Source of the DNA: Phymatolithon calcareum
Lineage: Eukaryota; Rhodophyta; Florideophyceae; Hapalidiales
Direction of reading: 5' to 3'
DNA: 64,000 nt
Assembly (NCBI GenBank): GCA_977006965.1
Contig: OZ345372.1
Span: forward strand, 1,798,001-1,862,000
The position numbers and the translations under genes are program-made. The notes beneath the pieces were generated by a model. The model had not been told where the DNA came from. It did no database searches and worked only from the letters and a program-made list of their open reading frames with translations. How positions within the stretch are numbered: position 1 is the first letter of the stretch; each line of letters opens with the position of its first letter. This document shows, piece by piece, positions 1 to 9,376 of this stretch.

Positions 1-1017
1 CGATGAGGACTTTCTTGTCTGTGGTACGCTGCAGTTTGAGTCTATGTGAATGCACAACATAATATGTTCTGAGGGTTTTTTTGTAGCTAGGGCCACGACA
101 CTCCAGAAAAAACAAAACTGAGTATTATAAGCTACACTAACAGTAGCAGTTGAAACGCATCTCCCTTACAGTCTCAAGAGTGTTGCTGAGGGAGTTTTTA
201 AACTCCCTACATTCAAAAAAAATAGTATGTTCTGCTTCGCTCACTTACTCTGTTATATTATGCCGTTCGAAATGCCACGACAGCAGCTGAGAAAACGGAT
301 GGCAAAAAACATTTTCGAGATACGATGATTCCTCATCTCCCACTCCAAACGGTGCCCTAGCACATTATCGGTCTCAGGCGCATCATCGGAAGTGACCAGC
401 GAGCTTTGCCATATCCTCATGTGCTTCCTATCGTCAGTAGAGGTTTAGAAAGCTGTAGCAATGGTACCCCTACGATCGGTATTGGATCAGTCTCCAACAG
501 AAGATTGACCACAACGAGCTACCACCAGGATGTCTTCTGTTCTTCGAAAAACTTGATTATATGATAAAACCATCCTCACTCCACTCGCTGCATTAAGTTG
601 TAAGCCTCCAGTGACTCAAACAGAAAGAGACTGCCGGGCCTACCGTGGAGCTGGTAGTACTGTATAGACCAAAATATTTCTGCTGTTCGATGCATTGGAA
701 AAGTTCCACCCCTGTGAAAATAAAAGCGTTTTAGCTCCGGAATGAAGCTATAGCTTCATTCCGGAGCTAAAACGCTTTTATTTTCACAGGGGTGGATAAG
801 ATGCGTGGAGAAGCGATTCTGCCGCCCGTTGCTAATTGGATATGAAATTATGTCTCCAGCTCAGCTGGACCGAAGATGAACTGGAAGAACAGAAGAGGTG
901 TCATCGCCATTCGAGCAGACTATTCTACTTGCATCGTTGACAAATTCGGCACAACGGGGAAGGCGACAGTTACCTTGCGTACGGCACAACTAGAGTCTCC
1001 TACGGCAACCCAGCGCC
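1..1017. other. Intergenic left edge, no gene seen
   Basis: No convincing reading frame lies before the first gene. A short segment near 380-400 (around gcatcatcggaagtgacc) recurs almost unchanged near 49540-49560, so a dispersed repeat fragment is present at both ends of the Sel1-family territory. The perfect palindrome at 705-796 is listed separately. About 100 bp before the ATG at 1018 the sequence resembles the region just upstream of the paralogous start at 44413, so the duplication that made the family included the 5' leader. Confidence 0.6.
705..796. repeat. Perfect 92-bp palindrome, no spacer
   Basis: The left arm 705-750 and right arm 751-796 are exact reverse complements, with the centre gcta|tagc and no loop. 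Pairing stops cleanly at both ends (704 t against 797 t). It sits 221 bp upstream of the ATG of the Sel1-repeat gene. It is one of the two longest perfect palindromes in the window; the other is at 30117-30192. Confidence 0.95.
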
Positions 1018-4000
1018 ATGTCCAAGTGCTGTTGCTGCAACGATGCTCCGTCTCTCGCCGACGACCCAGCACTCGTCTTCTCAATCTACGCCATCGCATT
1101 CATCCCGCTCGCATTCGTTTACGCTCTTGACTTCATCACCGACAAGTGGCGCACCATCCGTGAAACCCGTCGCAGTGGAATGATACAGTTGTTAATCTCA
1201 TTGCCTTCGTTGGGAAGTCTCATCTTCTACATCGTTGTCCAAATCAACAACAAAGACTACAAGGAGGCAGCAGCGGCAATCGCGGTGGCAGTGTTCAACA
1301 GTTACCATGTTTTGCGATCAATATGGGGACTGATTCTACTGTACGAATTCAGAAACTGGAATGTTTCTGCTCTCAGATGTCTTGTTCAACTGGGGTATCG
1401 TGCACCTGTCTATGACTATTCTTACGATGTCAAGAACATGCTTTCCAAAATGAAGAGCTGTCGCTCGCTGTGGAAACGCCCCCTACTCCGCTTGGTCGAC
1501 TACTTCAAGACCAAAATTGTCTCTGTGTACAACTGGTCAATACAATCTTTCTCCTCTCTGCCTTCTTCCACCCTAACGAGTTCTTCTTCTAGACACTCTG
1601 ACGGCACAACCGACGAAAATCATTCTCGTCCATCCCACGAATCGAATTCGTGTTCTACACCCTCTGATTCTACTATCGATGGAAATCATTCCTATCCCTT
1701 GTCTGGACAGAACTCATTTCATTCTACACTTCCCGATTCTACAATCGTCGAAAATCAGACTCTTCTGCTTAGTCTTGCTGACATGCTGAAGACCATATAC
1801 GGGCACTTTAACGATTGGGCAATCTACGGCGCTCGTCCTTCTTGTACGGACATGAAGGAGACTTGCAAAACCATTTACAACTGGGCAGTGGGGAGCATGG
1901 AAGAGGAGGACCTTGCCAGTGACCTGGCTTTGGAGGATATCAAGAGGACCGTTGACAATCACATGGTCGTGAATAGCTCACTTATTGACAACGAATTCTC
2001 AAATGTCGACCTTCCCGTACGACCCGTCCTCTTCTCACGAGTGCATCGCAGTGACCCGGAAAGACACAGCGTTATGGCACGGTTTGTGGCATCTTGTTTG
2101 AAGTCAAGAAAGCCAGAGGAGTGCTCTGTTCGATGGCTGGTATCTTTCCTGGCAAAATTTGGACACGAATGGCTCGTCGATACAAGAGGCTTGAAGCTGG
2201 AGGGCACTGAGTCACAAGCAGAATTGCAGGGAGCAAAACCAAGGATATGCCAAGATCTCGCCGTGCTTGCATGTGCACACACAACTCATGGATCAGTAGG
2301 AGATAAGGGATCAACGGAGAGTTTTGTTACCGTGTTCTCGCCTTATCACGAATACTGCACGGGCGATGTAGATTTCCGCAATTCGTACATCTTTATCGCG
2401 CCGCAATGTATGCTTCCGTTCAAAATGAACGCTGACTTCGCAAGCACGTTGTACTTTGGCGACCACGTGGCGACTATCAGAGACGCAGCAAAAGATGATT
2501 GGCATAAAACGTCATTGAACAAGCTCAATGATACAGAGCGTTCTGCTGTTAAGAATATCACAGCTCTTCAGTTGGCCTGCTTTTCAACTCTAATGGAAAA
2601 TAGCATCGCCCCTTTAAAAGAAGGCGAATGTCTAAATCTGGAGTCTAACGTATCTATAAGCTGGAAAGGCGAAGATCCGCGGATTGATACTCTTATGTAC
2701 CAACTTGGGAGCGATGGTGGCGAAGACTATGAGAAAATCTTTCAAGCCTTACCGGTGCGAAAAGAGGCATCATCTTCCTTCCTCTGGGATAACAATCCCA
2801 ACTTTCTATTGCTTCAGGCAAGCGTTCATGTTGACAACTATATTGCATTGGAGCTTGGTGATAGACTTTGCGATTATGTGGAAGAATACCGGGAAGAGTC
2901 TCAGAAGGGAGAATCTGAGCACACATCTCTTGTGTTTGAGACTCAGTACGGTCTTGAAATGAGGAGGTTGCAAAGTGAAAAGGAGAGAAAAAGAGTGTAC
3001 AGTCCTATCTCTTTTGACACTCGTCGCTTCATTGGATCGGTGGCAGAGACTGTCAGAAGCATTTTGGCGTCCTGGGTCAAAGAGAACGACACTGAAGCAG
3101 CCGGATGGAATGCGAGTATTGCACCAGACCACACCACGTTCAGGTGCAGCAAACAGCTCTGCTCTGCATTTTCAGAAATGCAAAACATCGGTTTATCTCA
3201 TCAAAGAATTCGAAGCTTATATATGAGGCTTCTTTGGGAAGTTCAGGCTCATTTGCACTGGAAGGTGGGAGAAGAGCTCCGCCGGAAAGCCGGAGATATA
3301 CGTAAGTCGCCGTTCCTGATCATGTTATTCATTCTTGGATTTCCAGCTCTGAAACTGGAGAAAGCAGAGAACGAGGGAATTTTCTCTGACTCAAACCGTG
3401 GTGACCATACAGTCGAATTCAACGATGGTATCACAGTGAACCCAGTTGCAGGTCCCCAGGATCTGCGTATACTATTTACCTGTGACCACGAGTCCAAAAC
3501 AGTATCAGTGATCTTCCGTCCTGAGTCGCCGGTTTTCAATTGGCAAGAGTGGAAAGATGCATTCATGGGGAGGTTTGCTGCGGAAAAGGATTGGGGATCA
3601 GCGCAAGAATTATCGCATAATGTACTGGTCCGAACAGAGGCGAATCGCTCAGATCTTTGTTCTCCTGTTGTGTATATCGCCGCAGAAAAACTTGGCAAGT
3701 ACTACGAAGTATCGTGTTGGTCGGGGTGGCCACCATTTATGCCGCAGATTGCCCAATTTGAGATGCCCCAGATATCCAAATTCGAAGCACAAAACCGGAA
3801 CAGGATCAAGGACGAACGCAGTTTGAGCTACTCCGAACTTTTCGCGCAGGTTTGCATTGAATTCATCGGAGCTCTGAACGTCGCCATTGACACTCATTTT
3901 CAGCAGAGAACTGATGTGACAACTATTTACACAGACGGATGCCATGCTCTGGAGGAAGGCCGTGCGGATGACGCCCTCAAATTGTTTGGACGCTGTATTG

Positions 4001-5376
4001 CGTTACATGGGCACAAAGAAGCACTGCATGATGCTTTTGATATTATCATGGAGAAACGCCCTGTGTGCGACACCCAAGAAGTGTCCTTGCAAACGTCAAT
4101 GGATGTCAGATTCAAGGTTCTTCTCAATCAAAGCCATGTCGAAGATCAGAATACAGCGACCGACGAGATCGATCTTGCAACTCTTGCGGATTATTTTGGA
4201 CGTGTTTACGAGCAAACGGGTTCCAAAGACGCTGGACTGAAAAAGGTATTGGCATTGTTTTATGAAAATGGAGCGAATAGTGCCGTGTCCGAGGAAGCGA
4301 TTGAGGCACTTGAATCCTTTATTGTTCGAGAGCAAGACTCTGGGTCATCCTCCCTGCTCAAATTTTACCTCGCCATCGCACATCAAAGTCTTTTCCACGA
4401 ATCGCAGGATCCGGCACATCGAAAAATTGCAGCCAAATATTTATGGGGGCTGAGAGGATGGGACATCAAATTGTTTCCTGACGAGAACTTTGCATTGAAC
4501 ATCGGATATTTGCTCGAGAAAGGGTTATTTGTGGGCCGCAACGCATATCGCAAGAATGCAATGATCGAATCATTTTGCGAACAGACAGCGTGGGGAGATG
4601 AGAAAATGCTGCGCGTAATGTTTGATCGCGTTTTTGTGAAACAAGCATCATCTGAGGAAGGAAATATGGAAGTCGATAGGCAGGGGCGTGTTTTCGGAAC
4701 AGGAATACGTCCAAATGACGCCAGGACGTTCTATCCAAAATCATTCAACTGGTTCCCCAAGTGCACTAATCGCCTAGCTTTACTGTACCACAAGGGAGCT
4801 CAAGGCGTTCCAGCGAATGCACGGAAGGCCGAGGAAAAGTATTTGGCTGCCATTGAAAAGGGAAATGAGGACGCACTCTGTAACATGGGTGTGCTGAAGT
4901 GTGATTCCGTCGGAGGCAACGCTGGTATTTCGTATCTGAAAAGTGCTGTTCAAGCTGGAAGCAGCTCTGGAATGAATAATCTTGCTGTTGCTTACGAGCT
5001 TGGAAATGGCGTCAATCGAGACGTACTTGAGGCTGAGAGACTGTATAAGCAGGCCATTGAAGTGGATGACAATCCAATCGCAATGTACAATCTAGCAGTA
5101 TTGTACATGTGGGGCGACCCTGAAGTTCGAACTGACGAAAACATCTCCGAGTCGGAGCGCATAATCTTTGATCTCACCCGTCCAGAAGCGGAGCTCGAGC
5201 CTTTGTACACTCTTGAAGAGCAAGTAAGAAGACTTTGTGCTTTGAGCAACAACGGAAAGGAGCCCGCAATGGCGTTGAAAGTTGTGCTTGAAGAATTAGA
5301 TGAGTGTGTCGCTTATGTGAAGATTCTCGAAGATTGCGGAGGGGACAGAGTGCGCGGTGTTGAAGAGGGCGTATAG
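1018..5376 (+). CDS. Large membrane protein with C-terminal Sel1-like repeats (1452 aa)
   Basis: This is an intact single-exon frame. The N-terminus is Cys-rich (CCCCND at residues 4-9, a possible acylation site). Hydrophobic segments follow near residues 18-38, 57-75 and 85-108, so the protein is probably anchored in a membrane by its first 110 residues. Residues 180-260 are Ser/Thr-rich and probably disordered. The long middle part is soluble and I do not recognise it. From about residue 1249 to 1390 there are Sel1/TPR-type helical repeats, with motifs such as MNNLAVAYELGNG and MYNLAVLYMWG, which usually mediate protein-protein contacts. Two decayed paralogues lie at 40545-44413 and 45540-47784 on the other strand, so this appears to be the functional member of a local family. 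The ATG at 1018 is supported by the conserved N-terminus shared with the copy at 44413. The function is unknown. Confidence 0.85.
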   Translation: MSKCCCCNDAPSLADDPALVFSIYAIAFIPLAFVYALDFITDKWRTIRETRRSGMIQLLISLPSLGSLIFYIVVQINNKDYKEAAAAIAVAVFNSYHVLRSIWGLILLYEFRNWNVSALRCLVQLGYRAPVYDYSYDVKNMLSKMKSCRSLWKRPLLRLVDYFKTKIVSVYNWSIQSFSSLPSSTLTSSSSRHSDGTTDENHSRPSHESNSCSTPSDSTIDGNHSYPLSGQNSFHSTLPDSTIVENQTLLLSLADMLKTIYGHFNDWAIYGARPSCTDMKETCKTIYNWAVGSMEEEDLASDLALEDIKRTVDNHMVVNSSLIDNEFSNVDLPVRPVLFSRVHRSDPERHSVMARFVASCLKSRKPEECSVRWLVSFLAKFGHEWLVDTRGLKLEGTESQAELQGAKPRICQDLAVLACAHTTHGSVGDKGSTESFVTVFSPYHEYCTGDVDFRNSYIFIAPQCMLPFKMNADFASTLYFGDHVATIRDAAKDDWHKTSLNKLNDTERSAVKNITALQLACFSTLMENSIAPLKEGECLNLESNVSISWKGEDPRIDTLMYQLGSDGGEDYEKIFQALPVRKEASSSFLWDNNPNFLLLQASVHVDNYIALELGDRLCDYVEEYREESQKGESEHTSLVFETQYGLEMRRLQSEKERKRVYSPISFDTRRFIGSVAETVRSILASWVKENDTEAAGWNASIAPDHTTFRCSKQLCSAFSEMQNIGLSHQRIRSLYMRLLWEVQAHLHWKVGEELRRKAGDIRKSPFLIMLFILGFPALKLEKAENEGIFSDSNRGDHTVEFNDGITVNPVAGPQDLRILFTCDHESKTVSVIFRPESPVFNWQEWKDAFMGRFAAEKDWGSAQELSHNVLVRTEANRSDLCSPVVYIAAEKLGKYYEVSCWSGWPPFMPQIAQFEMPQISKFEAQNRNRIKDERSLSYSELFAQVCIEFIGALNVAIDTHFQQRTDVTTIYTDGCHALEEGRADDALKLFGRCIALHGHKEALHDAFDIIMEKRPVCDTQEVSLQTSMDVRFKVLLNQSHVEDQNTATDEIDLATLADYFGRVYEQTGSKDAGLKKVLALFYENGANSAVSEEAIEALESFIVREQDSGSSSLLKFYLAIAHQSLFHESQDPAHRKIAAKYLWGLRGWDIKLFPDENFALNIGYLLEKGLFVGRNAYRKNAMIESFCEQTAWGDEKMLRVMFDRVFVKQASSEEGNMEVDRQGRVFGTGIRPNDARTFYPKSFNWFPKCTNRLALLYHKGAQGVPANARKAEEKYLAAIEKGNEDALCNMGVLKCDSVGGNAGISYLKSAVQAGSSSGMNNLAVAYELGNGVNRDVLEAERLYKQAIEVDDNPIAMYNLAVLYMWGDPEVRTDENISESERIIFDLTRPEAELEPLYTLEEQVRRLCALSNNGKEPAMALKVVLEELDECVAYVKILEDCGGDRVRGVEEGV

Positions 5377-5627
5377 CTTTGCATTTAGTTACCTATTCTG
5401 TATCAACTTTGTGAAGAAGTTTTCCTGTATCCCAACCAAGTAATTAAACAACGATGCCCCCAACGAATACATTGAACTGCACAAGCCTTCCAGGCTCGCG
5501 AATTACTTGCAAGCGCATTGTGCTGTGCACTAGCCTTGTTCATAATTTACCAACTGCCATACAGTAGAGTTTCTAAATAACATTACTTTTCGCGCCATAT
5601 TATGTACAACAATAAGCCCAAGCATAT

Positions 5628-5892
5628 CTACTTCAACAGGGTGTCTTCAAGGTCCATGATCTCTACGGGGAAGGCGATCGACGCGCAACCCAGCGGCTTA
5701 TCATCAGCTTTGGCATCCCACTCAAGAGCGATTTCCACCACCATCACCATCAATCTGCGATTGCAAAATCAATAAAACAAACATCGCAAAATGACATACT
5801 TCTGAATTAACACTCCAAAAAAGTCCAAGACCGTTTCCCGTGACTTTAGCGCCGTCACATAACAAGGTCGAAGATTCCACTTCCAGGAATTG
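5628..5892 (-). other. Candidate downstream coding exons with a 45-bp GT-AG intron
   Basis: Two stretches on the minus strand read as exons. 5800-5892 follows an AG at 5894-5893 (tatag). It is joined by GTATGT...GCAG (5755-5799) to 5628-5754, which ends in TAG. In the chosen phase the joined peptide is about 73 residues without a stop. The phase agrees with that of the preceding gene: the end of the middle exon (G-V-L-I-Q-K) aligns in frame with the end of the 5945-9376 frame (G-M-F-I-R-K), and the two flanking introns are also similar. They may be the real 3' end of that gene, if a non-canonical AT-AG intron at 5893-5948 is used or if its donor has decayed. The peptide is not one I recognise. 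Confidence 0.35.
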
Positions 5893-5944
5893 CTATACAA
5901 TCACCCCGATTGCAAAATAAACAAAGCAAACATAATCGCATAGC

Positions 5945-8900
5945 TTATTTCCGAATGAACATTCCCACGAGCCCGCGACCAGTTCGCCCCACTTCAGTTT
6001 CTTGTGCTGTTTCCTTCAATCCACCTCTTTGTCCTCGCGACGCCGGTGCTCTCTCAGTCGCGCCGCCTTTCCCAGTGCGTTCTTTGGGGTACCCACCAAC
6101 ATCGCCCCGTCTCTCAATACCGGTCTTCTTCTGCGTCTCGCGAGTTGTCTCTGTGCGCCCGCCGCGCGGTTTCGGTGTCGAGTCTCCATTCGAACCTTCC
6201 TCTGCAAAAGCGCCGTACGCCCCATCAGCAGCTCTTGGTCTGGACCGAGATTTAGTCGGACGTGCGTCGTTTCCTTGGACAGCTCGGTACACGGAAATCT
6301 GCTGTTCGCCGAAGTTTTCAACCGGCTTCATAGGCTGCTGCGTGCGCAAGCTGCCTGGACGTTGCTTGCTCTCCCCGGTTTTGCTTTCTAATCCGCTGGG
6401 CTGCTGCCACGACAAGTCTTGGTCGACGACGTGACTCAGAGGTGATTTAAGCCCCTCACGCAGCTCACTGGGGGTAAGGTTTGAACGTCTCGAACGACCA
6501 GCACTCAGTGCGTGCGGGTCACCTCGTTTGCGCTGTACCGGCACTCCGCTCCTGTATTCTACAGACGGGAACTCCTCAAGCAACGGAACCGACGACCGCG
6601 ACACAGGAGTGCTAACCCTTTTGTTCGGTTCTGTTCGATGCGGTTGGTACTCAACTTGCCGTGGTTGAAGAGCGGTTTTTGCAGCAACTGGGTCTACACC
6701 TCTTTCTTGTGTTCGCTGACCCTTTCCATAGCGAGAAGTCCAATCATTTCCTCGTGGGCCTTCAAATGAGAATCCTTTAGGATTTCTCACAGTCCCTCGG
6801 ATTTCCTCCACGCTGTGCAACGGCGGATCCAATGAACCAACATCTCCCCCGAGCGATTCATACGAGTTGTCGCTTTCGCTCATCGGAAATCTTTTCCGCA
6901 AAGTCTGCTCCCAATCTTCTTGTGAAACATTTCGAACCGGGTTCTCTGTCCTGACGCCGCTCACAACGCTCAGAGAAGGCGATTCCGCGGTTGAAGAATA
7001 GTCGGACAGCTGCCGCATTCGCTCGACGTCTCGCATCCGAGATTTGGACCGCAGTCGTTCCTCCTTCTCCAAAATGGACAGCGTGGGACCTGTACCTGAA
7101 GACCCCTTTCCCGACTTCACCTCGCAGCCTTGTATGCAATCCTCCTCGTACACACAACTGCATGAGCATTGGCAGTACACGTCCAATTGGGTAGCATGAG
7201 GATCACTGAAGTCGCCTTGCTTTTTTCCGACGGCCCCCTCGACAACATTTTGCTTTTTCAATGCTTCGGACTCATGGAAAAGACGTTTTCCAGAAGAGTT
7301 TGCAGAAAGCGGACTGAGTGGAGAATTTTTGTCTGTGACGGGGTTTTGAGAAGACTCTGTCATGCCCACCCTTGCCCTCATGATTTCAATTGACTTTTTG
7401 CTTGCATTGCTCAAACGCAGCTCAGTCGACCCACTGTCAGTTCTTCCCGAGATGCTATTGCCCCTGCTGGGAGACCTCCATTGAGCAATGGGCGATGGTG
7501 CTTCCTCACAGACGATCGCTTGCAAACTTGGTCTGAAACTGCTTTCTGAAAATGCATCGCTCGACGGTGCCGAAGAAACAACACTAGAATGCACAGCTGG
7601 GTCGCGGATATGACCTTCATACGACCGGCGAAACCCGTCAAAAGGACCCGATTTGAAGGCTGACGTGCTATCCGTTCGTTCAGATATACTTGTAAAGCCG
7701 GTGCCATAAGATAAGTCTGAGTTGATTCGACTTGCAAGATTTTCCACGCTTTCCGTCGTCGCACTTTGAAGCTCCGGACGAGCAGCAATCATTTGGTCCA
7801 ATGTGGACATGGTAGCACCAGGAGCAAGTGAGGAAATTCCAGGAGTTCGACCACCGGAAATACTATGCCGCGAAGATGACCCCCCAACTCCTGGAACATG
7901 CCTCGCTGAACGAGGACGGTCCTCTCTTCGCTCCCGAGGATGAACTGCAGGGTCGTTACGACGAGAACTATGTGACGACGCGTTATGGCTAGGCGCTTTT
8001 CCGATTTCGCTTGCGGCCGCGGCCATTCGACGTGAAGTTGTTTCTCGCAGGGATGCAATTTTGCGCTTCACAAATGAATCATTTGGACCAACATCGTCCT
8101 CCAGAGTACTATCCTGCCTCTTCGATTCTCTCATGCCGGAGTCAGCACGGGCTCCTGCTGTTTTCTTGAGACCTTCCTCGTCAGCTTGCATGTTTCTCTT
8201 CGACCCGAATGTAAAGCTTGCACTTCTTTTCATGGAATTCCAAAGGCGGCGCGCGGAGCTTGCACGGCTCATACCTCCATTTGCTCTATCTGATTGCTTT
8301 GGTCGACGACTGTCCACACTTGCACTTCGCAACCTCTTCCAGCTTCCAAACCGACTTGAGGAAGACCTAGTACGTCTTCCAGAGTTGACAAATTGTGCCC
8401 TTCGCCGTTTTTCCTCCTCCTCATCCATAATAGGCGCGGCACGGACATCATCGGCATGCTTTTTGCGGAGCGATTCCGGACGAGGTCTCGGGTGCTTCTT
8501 TTCCTGCACCTTCTCCCGTTCACCGCCGCCAAAGAGCCACGCCCACATACTAAGTCGCTTCCTAGTAGCAGTATTCGGGGTCTGACGTCTTATTCTATCA
8601 TCCTGATGGCGTTTCATTGAACCGGGGTGGAGCAAATCCGCACTTTCCATGCGTTTCCGAGCTGGTACTCTCCGCGCCATTGAGTTACTCTGATCGCCGA
8701 AATCCGAAGATTCAGTTTCGGAAGAAACGCTAGATGGATTCTCCATAACTCTTTGCACAATCTGATCCTCCCGTTCGACTTCCGATAACGCCGGCGGTAG
8801 CACAAACATAAAAGGATCGCCAAACTCTGGAACAAATGGCCGCCGAATGGGTACGGGTGCTTGCAGGGAACCGATCGCCTCAGCATTGAAAGGGGCGTCG

Positions 8901-9376
8901 AAACGAATGAAACTCTTAAGTGAGCGCGTACCTTCAGATGAGAGAATTGATGTCCGTTCAGTGAGCGAGGCGACGGAGGGTGCGCCCCGACCGTTTGAGC
9001 TCGCGCGAGCACTAGATACGGTTTCTTCATCATCATTTAGAGGACGCTTAGATGGTTGGGCGCGCGAACCGGCTTCACGACTGGTTGTCTGCTGGTCGAG
9101 AAGAGAGACGCGGTTGGGAAACGCAGATGCCATAGAGGAACCTGACCAGATGGACGACTCCGAACCGAATGAATCCCATTTTGTCGGATACTCGAGGCTC
9201 TTCGGAAGATACAGAAGCGACTCGTCAGTCGCGGGTCTCACGCGCGTAAAGCGGTAATTTGCATGCGAGAAAGCGGGAGCGTGCGACTTGGGCACTAAGC
9301 GAGGGACAACGGCCGTGCCGCGCTGGTGTGGTTTGCGAAGCTGGTACACGACGTACGGGTCTTCGTCGTCCGCCAT
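5945..9376 (-). CDS. Large disordered Ser/Arg-rich protein, unknown function (1143 aa)
   Basis: This is a long uninterrupted minus-strand frame with an ATG at 9376. The composition is dominated by Ser, Arg, Glu, Pro and Gly with few long hydrophobic stretches, so most of the protein is probably intrinsically disordered. Many RRxS and SxR patterns make it a plausible heavily phosphorylated scaffold or regulator. Two local features stand out: an N-terminal block rich in Tyr and basic residues (first 60 residues), and near residue 740 a compact Cys cluster (CQCSCSCVYEEDCIQGC) that could bind metal or form disulphides. No family was recognised. The antisense open frames inside it are shadows caused by its biased composition. 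The true 3' end may include the exons at 5628-5892. Confidence 0.75.
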   Translation of the reverse strand: MADDEDPYVVYQLRKPHQRGTAVVPRLVPKSHAPAFSHANYRFTRVRPATDESLLYLPKSLEYPTKWDSFGSESSIWSGSSMASAFPNRVSLLDQQTTSREAGSRAQPSKRPLNDDEETVSSARASSNGRGAPSVASLTERTSILSSEGTRSLKSFIRFDAPFNAEAIGSLQAPVPIRRPFVPEFGDPFMFVLPPALSEVEREDQIVQRVMENPSSVSSETESSDFGDQSNSMARRVPARKRMESADLLHPGSMKRHQDDRIRRQTPNTATRKRLSMWAWLFGGGEREKVQEKKHPRPRPESLRKKHADDVRAAPIMDEEEEKRRRAQFVNSGRRTRSSSSRFGSWKRLRSASVDSRRPKQSDRANGGMSRASSARRLWNSMKRSASFTFGSKRNMQADEEGLKKTAGARADSGMRESKRQDSTLEDDVGPNDSFVKRKIASLRETTSRRMAAAASEIGKAPSHNASSHSSRRNDPAVHPRERREDRPRSARHVPGVGGSSSRHSISGGRTPGISSLAPGATMSTLDQMIAARPELQSATTESVENLASRINSDLSYGTGFTSISERTDSTSAFKSGPFDGFRRSYEGHIRDPAVHSSVVSSAPSSDAFSESSFRPSLQAIVCEEAPSPIAQWRSPSRGNSISGRTDSGSTELRLSNASKKSIEIMRARVGMTESSQNPVTDKNSPLSPLSANSSGKRLFHESEALKKQNVVEGAVGKKQGDFSDPHATQLDVYCQCSCSCVYEEDCIQGCEVKSGKGSSGTGPTLSILEKEERLRSKSRMRDVERMRQLSDYSSTAESPSLSVVSGVRTENPVRNVSQEDWEQTLRKRFPMSESDNSYESLGGDVGSLDPPLHSVEEIRGTVRNPKGFSFEGPRGNDWTSRYGKGQRTQERGVDPVAAKTALQPRQVEYQPHRTEPNKRVSTPVSRSSVPLLEEFPSVEYRSGVPVQRKRGDPHALSAGRSRRSNLTPSELREGLKSPLSHVVDQDLSWQQPSGLESKTGESKQRPGSLRTQQPMKPVENFGEQQISVYRAVQGNDARPTKSRSRPRAADGAYGAFAEEGSNGDSTPKPRGGRTETTRETQKKTGIERRGDVGGYPKERTGKGGATERAPASRGQRGGLKETAQETEVGRTGRGLVGMFIRK

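Noticed and set aside
8061-8585. 174-codon plus-strand open frame
   Set aside because: Antisense to the disordered 1143-aa gene; it follows from that gene's biased codon composition.
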